A DNA stretch of 64,000 bases. Origin: Brucella gallinifaecis (GTDB lineage Bacteria > Pseudomonadota > Alphaproteobacteria > Rhizobiales > Rhizobiaceae). Below are positions 55,069 through 63,224 of the stretch, in pieces. The position numbers and the translations under genes were made by a program. The notes under the pieces are model-generated. The model did no database searches and was not told the DNA's origin. It worked only from the letters and a program-made list of their open reading frames with translations. The stretch lies in assembly GCF_006476605.1 (NCBI RefSeq), contig NZ_ML636800.1:248001-312000 (forward strand). The letters run 5' to 3'. Positions within the stretch are counted from its first letter, which is position 1. The number at the start of each line of letters is the position of its first letter.

Positions 55069-55775
55069 GACAATTCCGTTTCCGCGCTATCGCTTGCAAT
55101 TCTGCCACCTTCAAGACGAATACGGCGCTGCATATGTTCCATCAGCTGCGGATCATGCGTGACAATAACCAATGTTGCTTTCTCTTCGCTCGCCAGCCGC
55201 ACAAGAAGTTCCGCAACATCGCTGCCTGTTTTCTGATCAAGACTGGCGGTTGGCTCATCGGCCACAATCACACCGGGTTTTGACAGAAGCGCCCGTGCAA
55301 TAGCCACACGTTGCATCTCGCCACGCGACAAGGTCTCAATATGCTGGGAGCTACGCGCAATGCCGACTGTTTCAAGCAATTGCAGTGCCCGTTCGCGATC
55401 ATCTGCACTTACCCTGCCACTCAGCTTAAGCGGTAACAGCACATTATTCAGTGCCGAAAGGCCGGGAAACAGATGAAAATCCTGCATCACAAGCCCGATA
55501 TTGCGGGCACGAAAGGCATCACGCTTGAATGAACCCAAGCTGCTTAGTTCGGTTTCACCCCAGATGACTTTTCCGGCTGTCACGGGTTCAAGGCCTGTTA
55601 TCGCATTGACCAATGTGCTTTTGCCTGAACCGGATGCGCCTGTGATTGCAAGGTGAGCACCAGCAGGCAGGCTGAATTTTTCAATTGCAAGAACAGGAAG
55701 CTCCAGCCCGCAAAAGCGCATTTCCAGATTGGTAATATCGAGTGACAGGCCCGACGGCTTGGCAAGCATTATCAT
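55065..55775 (-). CDS. MacB/LolD-like ABC transporter ATPase
   Basis: The 236-residue ATPase has Walker A GASGSGKST, the LolD/MacB-type QDFHLFPGLSALNNVLLPLKL stretch, signature LSRGEMQRVAIARAL (the second G replaced by R) and Walker B VIVADEPTASLD. It starts one base inside the stop of the exported-protein gene and overlaps the permease by 4 nt, so the three are translated together. Confidence 0.85.
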   Translation of the reverse strand: MIMLAKPSGLSLDITNLEMRFCGLELPVLAIEKFSLPAGAHLAITGASGSGKSTLVNAITGLEPVTAGKVIWGETELSSLGSFKRDAFRARNIGLVMQDFHLFPGLSALNNVLLPLKLSGRVSADDRERALQLLETVGIARSSQHIETLSRGEMQRVAIARALLSKPGVIVADEPTASLDQKTGSDVAELLVRLASEEKATLVIVTHDPQLMEHMQRRIRLEGGRIASDSAETELS

Positions 55776-56236
55776 CAGACCGTTTTAAAAGAAGCGTCAC
55801 GCAGACGAAGCTGGCTGACAAAGCCGGTTTCCGGATCCGTCCAGGAACCATATTCAAGCGTGCCCCGCGTCAGAATGGGCGCATTGAACTGCACAAAAGT
55901 TTGTTTGGAAGCAAGATAAACGACCATAATATTATCAGGCCAGTCAGAATCCGAGGAGCAAAAGGGGCATATAGACATCGGAATCTCGGTCAGAACGAAG
56001 AAATTGGCTTCGGCTTTGAGCGGCGGCGCCATAAATCCGCTGATCGACACTTCCTTGCCGGATGCATTTTTGACCTGATCGGAAAATTCGAGGCCCAACA
56101 CGCCAAAACTCTTATAGAGATTATCAAATCCCAGCTGTTCTGCGGCCTGTACCCTGTTTGCAATGCACATCAAAGGCGCGGTTGCCAATGCACCAAGCAT
56201 GAATTGCCTGCGATTGAAATGCGATCCTGTGCGCAT
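55775..56236 (-). CDS. Tat-exported protein with a CPFC motif, DUF3299-like
   Basis: The 153-residue protein begins with a twin-arginine signal (FNRRQFMLGALATAPLMCIANRVQA), cleaved near residue 32. The mature part has FSDQVKNASGKEVSISGFMAPPLKAEANFFVLTEIPMSICPFC followed by SSDSDWPDN. This fits the DUF3299-type small periplasmic proteins found with MacB-like ABC genes. The CxxC could bind metal or act in redox. It is the first gene of the unit, AGGAGAG lies just before the start, and a terminator of the alkaline phosphatase gene lies only 13 bp upstream. Confidence 0.65.
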   Translation of the reverse strand: MRTGSHFNRRQFMLGALATAPLMCIANRVQAAEQLGFDNLYKSFGVLGLEFSDQVKNASGKEVSISGFMAPPLKAEANFFVLTEIPMSICPFCSSDSDWPDNIMVVYLASKQTFVQFNAPILTRGTLEYGSWTDPETGFVSQLRLRDASFKTV

Positions 56237-56248
56237 CGTTCTCTCCTG

Positions 56249-56281
56249 AAAAAGATGGGCAGGCGATAAACACGCCTGCCC
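56249..56281 (-). terminator. Terminator of the alkaline phosphatase gene
   Basis: On the minus strand GGGCAGGCG and CGCCTGCCC form a 9-bp stem with a 7-nt loop, followed by ATCTTTTT. It separates phoA from the Tat-protein gene, which therefore depends on read-through or a promoter inside or near this hairpin. Confidence 0.8.
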
Positions 56282-56295
56282 TTTTAGAAAGTGGA

Positions 56296-58053
56296 CTATT
56301 CTGACTTTGCCTTGCCAAGTGCAAAAGTGTCAGCCAGCACACGGTAAACATCGCTCTGTTCCATGTAACCGCGAAGACCTTCTGAACCCGGTCCCGTTGC
56401 CTGCAAGACAACATCATCGACAGCATGCACGCCAGTATCGTCTTCCTTGGGGATATTGCCCTGTACGAACACTGCTCCCGGTACGTCCTTGTAGGCTTCG
56501 TTGGCTACATATTCGCCCTTTTCATTTTTAATGGCAGGTACGAAAGCGCCATCCATCTTTGGACGGAAGGTTTCATAATGATCCGGGCCATTATTAGCAG
56601 CAAGGAACAGACGACGCGATACGTCGATACGATCCGGGTAACCGTCGCCATTGCTGTCTTCGTAGTTCGGGAATCCGGCAGCATCATAGGTGCCGACCTT
56701 TTCGCGCATTTCAGTGCCCGGCTTGTCATCATCAACCGTACCAATGATTGCAACACCATGGGTATGATCGCCTGTAACGATGATCAATGTATCCGGGTTT
56801 TTCTCGGCAAATTCCCGTGCAACGCCAACAGCCTTGTCAAACTCGATCGTTTCAACCAGTGCGCGATCCCAATCAAGCGGATGGCTCATCTTGTCAACGG
56901 ATGCACCTTCAACCATCAGGAAGAAACCTTCAGGATTCTTGGAAAGCTTATCGAGTGCAGTCTTGGTCATTTCGACGAGACCCGGCTGATTGGGGAATTT
57001 CCCGACAGTGCCCTTCTTGAGGAATTCACGGTCAAGCGTTACATCCATGTTGCCTGTATGGAAAAGGCCGAGCAATTTGTCCTGATTGGACTGGCCCGAT
57101 GCAGCCAACTCGTCCTTGCTTGTAGCCAGCGCATAACCGGCATCCTTGAACAGCTGGATATAATCCTTGTCGTCCTTGCGCTTGGAGCCGGGAACATCCT
57201 TGGCAAGGAAGTAAGCAGAACCACCGCCAAGAATAACATCCGGCTTCACATCATACATCATACCGACAATATCAGCCTTGTCGGAACGCTTACGCGTATG
57301 TGCAACCAATGCCGCTGGTGTTGCATCCTGAATCTCGGAGGTCGAAACAATACCGATCGACTTACCTGTTTGGCGACGCATTGCTTCTGCAATGGTTTCA
57401 ACCTTTGGATCATCCTGGCTGTCAGGCGTGCGGTCAGCATAAACGCCAAGCGCATTCACGCGAGACTTGTGACCGGTCATATAAGCCGACATGGTGTTGG
57501 CACTGTCTGTCGCAATAGAATGAGTTGAGGACGTGCCAATGAAAGCAACTGGCGGAATATCGTCCATAGCCAGACGGCCATTGGCTTTGCCTTCACTCAT
57601 GCCCTTTGACATGATACGTGCACCGGTGCGGTGAGCAACCGAGAGACCATCAGCAATCAGGAATATGATATTCTTGGCTTTGGCTTCATTGCCGGTCGAA
57701 TAAACATCCCAGTTAACTGATTTTGTTTCATCACCAGCAGAAACCTCAACCTTATAGTCGCCAGGCTTGCCAATCTTGAGATCGCGCAAAATCAGGGCCG
57801 AACCAAGAACCTTGTCGTCAGCGCCTTTTTCTTCAGCCGTAAAGTCAGCCTTGCTGCCAAAAACAGCCTCATAGTCCTGACCATTGACGGTAATTTTCAC
57901 GTCTTCCGGTTTAACGACCTTATCAAACTCGACCTTGAAATCGAATGGTGAGTTGACAAGAATTGTCGCCCGATCAATCGGATAGACGGTTGCGGCACCG
58001 GCCGCAGTCGTCAACATGGTAGCCGATGTGAGAGCAAGAAGCAGTTTGCGCAT
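56296..58053 (-). CDS. phoA: Alkaline phosphatase
   Basis: A periplasmic metal-dependent phosphomonoesterase. The ATG at 58053 (MRKLLLALTSATMLTTAAGAATV) begins a signal peptide, and GGGG lies about 9 nt upstream; the frame is open five codons more. An extra beta domain (about residues 25-125) precedes the catalytic domain. The nucleophile Ser is in IATDSANTMSAYMTG, metal ligands in FLIADGLSVAHRTG and VEGASVDKMSHPLDWDRA, and ITVTGDHTHG-like IIVTGDHTHGVAI. Length 585 residues is larger than E. coli PhoA. A Pho-box-like site lies 52 bp upstream, so phosphate limitation should induce it. Confidence 0.9.
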   Translation of the reverse strand: MRKLLLALTSATMLTTAAGAATVYPIDRATILVNSPFDFKVEFDKVVKPEDVKITVNGQDYEAVFGSKADFTAEEKGADDKVLGSALILRDLKIGKPGDYKVEVSAGDETKSVNWDVYSTGNEAKAKNIIFLIADGLSVAHRTGARIMSKGMSEGKANGRLAMDDIPPVAFIGTSSTHSIATDSANTMSAYMTGHKSRVNALGVYADRTPDSQDDPKVETIAEAMRRQTGKSIGIVSTSEIQDATPAALVAHTRKRSDKADIVGMMYDVKPDVILGGGSAYFLAKDVPGSKRKDDKDYIQLFKDAGYALATSKDELAASGQSNQDKLLGLFHTGNMDVTLDREFLKKGTVGKFPNQPGLVEMTKTALDKLSKNPEGFFLMVEGASVDKMSHPLDWDRALVETIEFDKAVGVAREFAEKNPDTLIIVTGDHTHGVAIIGTVDDDKPGTEMREKVGTYDAAGFPNYEDSNGDGYPDRIDVSRRLFLAANNGPDHYETFRPKMDGAFVPAIKNEKGEYVANEAYKDVPGAVFVQGNIPKEDDTGVHAVDDVVLQATGPGSEGLRGYMEQSDVYRVLADTFALGKAKSE

Positions 58054-58104
58054 ATCAGAAATCCCCACTGTGTAATGCGTGTGGGGCTGAAATAGGAAAG
58101 ACTG

Positions 58105-58122
58105 ATGACACTGGTATAACAG
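58105..58122 (-). promoter_or_regulatory. Pho-box candidate upstream of phoA
   Basis: On the minus strand CTGTTAT and GTGTCAT are separated by 4 nt (ACCA), fitting the PhoB consensus of two CTGTCAT repeats 11 bp apart with two mismatches in all. Confidence 0.6.
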
Positions 58123-58136
58123 TTCTTCAATTAAAT

Positions 58137-58148
58137 GGTGAATTCACC
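58137..58148. repeat. 12-bp perfect palindrome
   Basis: GGTGAATTCACC lies 15 bp upstream of the Pho box in the gap between phoA and the amino-acid transporter gene (58054-58351). It may be an operator for either gene. The remainder of the gap is AT-rich without clear features. Confidence 0.4.
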
Positions 58149-58351
58149 TCATTGGTCATTATTACGAGAGCACTGCTTCTGAAGAAAACCAGCCAGCCCA
58201 TAAAATGCCTTCTAGAATTATGATTTCCTAAATGTAAAAATAATAGAAATTAATTCTAGTATACGATCAAGAACAGCAGTTTCAAACGCTTCATTAGAAG
58301 AAAATTCCTATATTGTAGAGAAAATAAAATATTTTTACAGGTGGTCTCCCA

Positions 58352-59125
58352 ATGAAGTTCGCAAAAATTCTCGCTACAGCTGGCCTTATTCAGGCTGCAA
58401 TTCTTGGCACCGCTCTTGCTGGTGACAATCTCGACGCCATCAAATCGGCTGGTGTTTTAAAAATTGGCACTGAAGGCACTTATGCACCTTTCACCTACCA
58501 TGATAAGGACAATAAGCTCGTTGGCTTTGATGTCGAAATAGGCGAAGCCGTGGCGGACAAGCTCGGCGTCAAGCCTGAGTTTATTGAAGGCAAGTGGGAT
58601 GGTCTTATCGCGGGTCTTGATGCAAAGCGTTATGACGCTGTCATCAATCAGGTTGGCATCACCGAAGAACGGCAGAAGAAGTTCAACTTCTCCAATCCTT
58701 ATATTGTCTCCAAAGTCGTGCTCATCGTAAATGATAAAAACGATACGATCAAAGATTTCCCCGATCTGAAAGACAAAAAATCGGCTCAGTCACTCACCAG
58801 TAATTATGGCCGTCTTGCCAAAGAAGCTGGTGCAGAACTGGTTGCGACCGACGGTTTTGATCAATCGATCCAGCTTGTTCTGACGGGGCGTGCAGATGCG
58901 ACGCTGAATGATAGCCTCTCCTTCCTTGATTTCAAGAAACAACAACCGGATGCACCGGTAAAGGTCGTTGCTGAAAAAGAAAATGCCGATGCTTCGGGCA
59001 TTATTGTGCGCAAAGGCGACGACGATCTGGTCGCTGCAATCAACAAAGCCCTTGATGAAATCAAGGCAGACGGTACTTACGCTAAAATTTCACAGAAATA
59101 TTTCGGCCAGGATGTTTCAAAATAA
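58352..59125 (+). CDS. Amino-acid ABC transporter binding protein, cystine-type
   Basis: A periplasmic binding protein of the polar amino-acid family. A short signal peptide ends near residue 23 (LGTALAGDNL). The sequence from GTEGTYAPFTYHDKDNKLVGFDVEI to KWDGLIAGLDAKRYDAVINQVGITEER closely resembles the E. coli cystine binding protein FliY/TcyJ as I remember it, so cystine is the best guess; another small polar amino acid is possible. AGGTGG lies 8 nt before the ATG. A strong terminator separates it from the permease gene. Confidence 0.85.
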   Translation: MKFAKILATAGLIQAAILGTALAGDNLDAIKSAGVLKIGTEGTYAPFTYHDKDNKLVGFDVEIGEAVADKLGVKPEFIEGKWDGLIAGLDAKRYDAVINQVGITEERQKKFNFSNPYIVSKVVLIVNDKNDTIKDFPDLKDKKSAQSLTSNYGRLAKEAGAELVATDGFDQSIQLVLTGRADATLNDSLSFLDFKKQQPDAPVKVVAEKENADASGIIVRKGDDDLVAAINKALDEIKADGTYAKISQKYFGQDVSK

Positions 59126-59140
59126 GTCTTGATTGATTGA

Positions 59141-59180
59141 AACAAAGGAAGCCGGAACCAGTTTCCGGCTTCCTTTGTTT
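59141..59180 (+). terminator. Terminator between binding protein and permease genes
   Basis: AACAAAGGAAGCCGGAA and TTCCGGCTTCCTTTGTT are perfect 17-bp arms with a 5-nt loop, ending in TTT. This would make most transcripts end after the binding-protein gene. Confidence 0.9.
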
Positions 59181-59272
59181 ATCCGCATATTTTCGTCTAA
59201 TGTGCTTCCAAATGCTGCATAAACAGGAAGTGCTATAGAATATTCAGTATTCTCAATTAAGGAACCCGATAC

Positions 59273-59953
59273 GTGCCCGATTGGCTTCAACTTATGGCGG
59301 ATTCTCTGCCCACTCTGCTTTGGGCCGGACTCAAATTTACCATCCCTCTGACGATTTTGTCCTTCATTTTCGGCCTGTCACTCGGACTGCTTACAGCACT
59401 GGTTCGTCTGTTTGCACCGGTTTGGCTGTCTTTCGTTGCCCGATTTTATGTCTGGATTTTTCGCGGCACGCCGATGCTGGTTCAGCTCTTTGTCATTTTC
59501 TATGGACTTCCAAGCGCTGGCATATATCTCGATGCCTTCACGGCTGCCATTATCGGATTTTCACTCAATGTCGGCGCTTATAGTTCTGAAGTTATCCGTG
59601 CCGTCATTTCCTCCGTTCCAAAAGGTCAGTGGGAAGCAGCATATTCCATTGGCATGAGCTGGCGACAGGCATTGATACGCACAATTCTGCCACAGGCTGC
59701 ACGAACTGCGGTGCCTCCGCTGTCAAATACCTTTATCTCGCTGGTAAAAGATACCTCGCTTGCCGCTGCAATCACCGTGCCCGAACTTTTTCAGTCAGCA
59801 CAACGTATTGTCGCAACCACCTATGAACCGCTCGTGCTTTATATCGAAGCAGCGCTGATCTATCTGGCACTGAGCACTGTTCTTTCCAATCTGCAGGGAA
59901 GACTTGAAAAGCGCTTCAGACGTTATGGCGGTACGTTGGAGACAAATTCATGA
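59273..59953 (+). CDS. Amino-acid ABC transporter permease, cystine-type
   Basis: The 226-residue His/Glu/Gln/Arg/opine-family permease starts at GTG 59273 (MPDWLQLMADSLPTLLWAGLKFTIPLTILSFIFG). It has the signature FRGTPMLVQLFVIFYGLP and the EAA loop EAAYSIGMSWRQALIRTILPQAARTAVPPLSN. It follows the binding-protein gene after a terminator and overlaps the ATPase gene by 4 nt. Confidence 0.9.
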   Translation: MPDWLQLMADSLPTLLWAGLKFTIPLTILSFIFGLSLGLLTALVRLFAPVWLSFVARFYVWIFRGTPMLVQLFVIFYGLPSAGIYLDAFTAAIIGFSLNVGAYSSEVIRAVISSVPKGQWEAAYSIGMSWRQALIRTILPQAARTAVPPLSNTFISLVKDTSLAAAITVPELFQSAQRIVATTYEPLVLYIEAALIYLALSTVLSNLQGRLEKRFRRYGGTLETNS

Positions 59954-60711
59954 TTGAGCTGAAAAATATTGTAAAAAGCTTTGATAATGTGGTCATTCTA
60001 GACAATATCAACGTAACAATTGCTGAAGGAACAGTGACAGCACTTGTTGGCCCATCAGGGGGCGGCAAGAGCACCTTGCTGCGTTGCATCAATCTGCTTG
60101 AAATTCCAACGTCTGGCACATTAACTCTGGGCGGCCAAACCATCACGATCAGCCCTGACTACAAACCCAGTTGGCAATCGATCCAGTCTATTCGTCGTCA
60201 AACAGGTATGGTGTTCCAGAATTTTCAACTTTTCCCGCACCAGACCGCGATCCAGAATGTTATGGAAGGTTTGATCACGGTTCTTAAATGGCCAAAGGAT
60301 AAAGCACGGGATCGCGCAATGGAGCTGCTTACAAAAGTGGGCATGGCACATAAAGCCGATGCCTGGCCTGCAACACTGTCAGGTGGCCAGCAACAGCGTA
60401 TTGCGATTGCACGTGCACTTGCACCCTCACCACGTGTTCTCTTGTGTGATGAGCCGACATCCGCCCTTGATCCTGAACTGGCGTCAGAAGTTGTCGATGT
60501 ACTGAGCAAACTTGCCAATGAAGGCACAACAATGGTTATTGCTACGCATGACCTGCGTCTTGCTTCAAAGATTGCGCAAAATGTTGTGTTTCTGGAATCA
60601 GGGAATATTGTCGAAACTGGTAGCGCACATGATGTTTTCGTAAAGCCACAGCGGGATCGCACGAAGCAATTTGTGGCAACGATCAATGCAGCACATAGCT
60701 ACGATATCTAG
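59950..60711 (+). CDS. Amino-acid ABC transporter ATPase, cystine-type
   Basis: The 253-residue ATPase has Walker A GPSGGGKST, GMVFQNFQLFPHQTAIQNVMEGLI, signature LSGGQQQRIAIARAL and Walker [16 protein letters not shown], the GlnQ/TcyN pattern. It overlaps the permease gene by 4 nt and completes the transporter. The gap to the next gene (60712-60964) shows no clear feature. Confidence 0.92.
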   Translation: MIELKNIVKSFDNVVILDNINVTIAEGTVTALVGPSGGGKSTLLRCINLLEIPTSGTLTLGGQTITISPDYKPSWQSIQSIRRQTGMVFQNFQLFPHQTAIQNVMEGLITVLKWPKDKARDRAMELLTKVGMAHKADAWPATLSGGQQQRIAIARALAPSPRVLLCDEPTSALDPELASEVVDVLSKLANEGTTMVIATHDLRLASKIAQNVVFLESGNIVETGSAHDVFVKPQRDRTKQFVATINAAHSYDI

Positions 60712-60964
60712 GGGCAGGACGCTAGGTGTTTAGTTCCGGCATTTGCAACAGCAAAAGCCCTTATTCATGATGATTATATCAGATTCATATGTAGTTTTAT
60801 CAAATTTCCGATAACTGGCCCCTGCCTGCCTCTTGGTAAATATCCAAAGCGCTGCTACATTAAGGGCAACGTAAAAATTGAAGCGCCTTGATTGCGTCCA
60901 TTCAGGATCGCACGGCGCCATAAGGATAAGAACCTTGAAGAACCCCGAGGAGCGCCCCGCAGGA

Positions 60965-62479
60965 ATGGCGCAACAAGGGGCGTCCGGCGGACTAGCGGGC
61001 AATATAAAGACCCGGAATCCGTCCGAAAACGGCAAGCGCAAGCCGCAAAATAATGCCGTTTCAGAAGTCGGCAAGGCAGCACAAGCCTCCGATTCAGGGC
61101 GCTCAGAGACTGAAAGCAAAGGCTCGCAAAGCCAAAGGAAACGTGCGCGCAGACGTCATCGTGGGAAAATGTCCCGCGGTGGAGAAACACCTGCGCAAAA
61201 AAATGTTTCTGCAGAAGCTCCTGCAAACGAAAAACCTTCAGATGGCAAGCCTGCGGGCAAGCTTTCGAATCGTCGTCGTCGTGCCCGTAAGAAAAAACAG
61301 GCGCGTCAGCAAAGTGGTGCACCTCTTCACAACGACAATACGACAAAAACACAAAACGCACCTGCACGCTCTGACAATGCTCACGCACATCAGGCCAAGC
61401 GCAGTCACACAGGAGTGCAGCAGCCGCGCAATAATGCATATGAACCACCGCTTTATGCAGCGCTTGACCTTGGAACCAATAATTGCCGCTTGCTGATTGC
61501 ATCCCCAACGCGCCCTGGTCAGTTTCGTGTTGTGGATGCGTTTTCTCGTATCGTTCGGCTTGGTGAAGGACTCAGCGCAACCGGACGATTGAGCGATCAG
61601 GCCATGCAACGTGCAATTGATGCGCTCAAAATCTGCCATGACAAGCTTGCCGCACGCAAGATCAGGCGTGCTCGTCTCATTGCCACCGAAGCCTGCCGCG
61701 CGGCAGAAAATGGTGAAGAATTTCTCGCACGTGTTCGCGAAGAAACCGGGCTGGAGCTTGAAATCGTTGATCGCCAGACTGAAGCACGGCTTGCTGTTTC
61801 AGGTTGTGGAACGCTTGTCACACGTGAGACGGATGCTGTCGTTCTGTTTGATATTGGTGGCGGTTCGTCCGAAATTGCTTTGATCGACGTATCCCAGCGC
61901 CGTTCCCCGCGACTGGCTGAACATATCACAGCCTGGACATCTCTGCCCGTTGGTGTTGTCACGCTTGCCGAACATTTTGGAGGGCGCAATGTCACCCAGC
62001 AAAGTTTTGATGCCATGGTTGATCATGTCACACAATTGCTTTCCGGTTTTTCGGAACGCAATAGTTTGGGCAAGCTGACCATTGGCTCTCGTTTTCACCT
62101 GCTGGGCACATCTGGCACTGTAACAACTCTTGCTGGTATCCATCTTGGTCTTGAACGCTATGACCGTCGAAGGGTAGATGGTATGTGGATGCAGTCCCAT
62201 GATGTTACACAGATGACCAACCGTCTGTTGTCCTGGGACTTTGAAGCACGGGTTGCCAATCCTTGTATTGGCGCCGACCGCGCCGATCTGGTACTTGCAG
62301 GTTGCGCTATTCTTGATGCCATACGCAATGTGTGGCCGAGTGAAAAACTTCTTGTAGCCGATCGTGGATTACGCGAAGGCATATTGACCGAACTCATGTC
62401 GCGTGACGGTGCATGGCGCCACAACCGCGCACCAGCCGTCAAAAATGGCGGCAAAACCGACGTAAGAAGCAGGCACTAA
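60965..62479 (+). CDS. ppx: Exopolyphosphatase (Ppx/GppA family) with a long basic extension
   Basis: Ppx/GppA enzymes degrade polyphosphate or convert pppGpp to ppGpp. The catalytic part starts near residue 163 ([16 protein letters not shown]), continues with [30 protein letters not shown], the phosphate loop [15 protein letters not shown] and [11 protein letters not shown]. Before it lies about 160 residues rich in Lys, Arg, Gln and Ser ([31 protein letters not shown]), presumably disordered and able to bind RNA or polyphosphate. The ATG at 60965 is preferred to earlier TTG starts because GAGGAG and AGGA precede it. It lies 1 nt before rlmE, so the two are cotranscribed. Confidence 0.87.
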   Translation: MAQQGASGGLAGNIKTRNPSENGKRKPQNNAVSEVGKAAQASDSGRSETESKGSQSQRKRARRRHRGKMSRGGETPAQKNVSAEAPANEKPSDGKPAGKLSNRRRRARKKKQARQQSGAPLHNDNTTKTQNAPARSDNAHAHQAKRSHTGVQQPRNNAYEPPLYAALDLGTNNCRLLIASPTRPGQFRVVDAFSRIVRLGEGLSATGRLSDQAMQRAIDALKICHDKLAARKIRRARLIATEACRAAENGEEFLARVREETGLELEIVDRQTEARLAVSGCGTLVTRETDAVVLFDIGGGSSEIALIDVSQRRSPRLAEHITAWTSLPVGVVTLAEHFGGRNVTQQSFDAMVDHVTQLLSGFSERNSLGKLTIGSRFHLLGTSGTVTTLAGIHLGLERYDRRRVDGMWMQSHDVTQMTNRLLSWDFEARVANPCIGADRADLVLAGCAILDAIRNVWPSEKLLVADRGLREGILTELMSRDGAWRHNRAPAVKNGGKTDVRSRH

Positions 62480-62480
62480 A

Positions 62481-63203
62481 ATGAGCAAAGCAGGCGGCAA
62501 CAAAAGCGGTACGAAAACCGGCGGGCGTGGTGGTGCGGGCACCAGCAATCTTCGTGTACGGGTGAAGAAAAAAGCCGGAACGATCAAGGAATCGTCGCGT
62601 CGTTGGCTGGAACGCCATCTGAACGATCCTTATGTGCACAAATCAAGGCAAGACGGCTATCGTTCTCGCGCTGCCTATAAGCTGATTGAAATCAATGATC
62701 GTTACAACCTTCTCAAAAAGGGGCAACGCATCATAGATCTTGGGGCGGCTCCAGGCGGCTGGTCGCAGATTGCGGCCAAGATTGTTGGCTCAACGGACGA
62801 AGCACCACAGGTCGTCGGTATTGATTATCTGCATGTGGATCCGCTTCCGGGTGTCATTCTACTCGAAATGGACTTTCTCGATGATGCTGCCCCTGAAAAG
62901 CTGATGGAAGCACTGGGGGAAAAACCCGATCTGGTTATTTCGGATATGGCGGCGCCAACGACTGGTCATCGCCGTACCGATCACCTTCGCACTGTGCATT
63001 TGTGTGAAGTTGCCGCCGATTTTGCAATATCTGTTCTCAAGCCGGGTGGTCACTTTCTGACAAAAACATTTCAGGGCGGCACTGAAAACGATCTTCTGGC
63101 GATGCTCAAACAAAAATTCAAATCTGTGCATCATATCAAGCCACCCGCATCGCGTGCTGAATCTGTCGAACTTTACCTGCTCGCTCGCGACTTCAAAGGC
63201 TGA
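62481..63203 (+). CDS. rlmE: 23S rRNA (uridine-2552-2'-O)-methyltransferase RlmE
   Basis: RlmE (FtsJ/RrmJ) methylates U2552 in the A-loop of 23S rRNA late in 50S assembly. The 240-residue protein has a Gly/Lys-rich N-terminal tail (about residues 1-35) and the catalytic core: [11 protein letters not shown] (first Lys), [16 protein letters not shown] (SAM binding), [15 protein letters not shown] (catalytic Asp), FLTKTFQGG (Lys) and [12 protein letters not shown] (Glu), completing the K-D-K-E tetrad. It starts one base after the ppx stop. Confidence 0.94.
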   Translation: MSKAGGNKSGTKTGGRGGAGTSNLRVRVKKKAGTIKESSRRWLERHLNDPYVHKSRQDGYRSRAAYKLIEINDRYNLLKKGQRIIDLGAAPGGWSQIAAKIVGSTDEAPQVVGIDYLHVDPLPGVILLEMDFLDDAAPEKLMEALGEKPDLVISDMAAPTTGHRRTDHLRTVHLCEVAADFAISVLKPGGHFLTKTFQGGTENDLLAMLKQKFKSVHHIKPPASRAESVELYLLARDFKG

Positions 63204-63224
63204 CAATCGTAGCAGTGAACTCTT

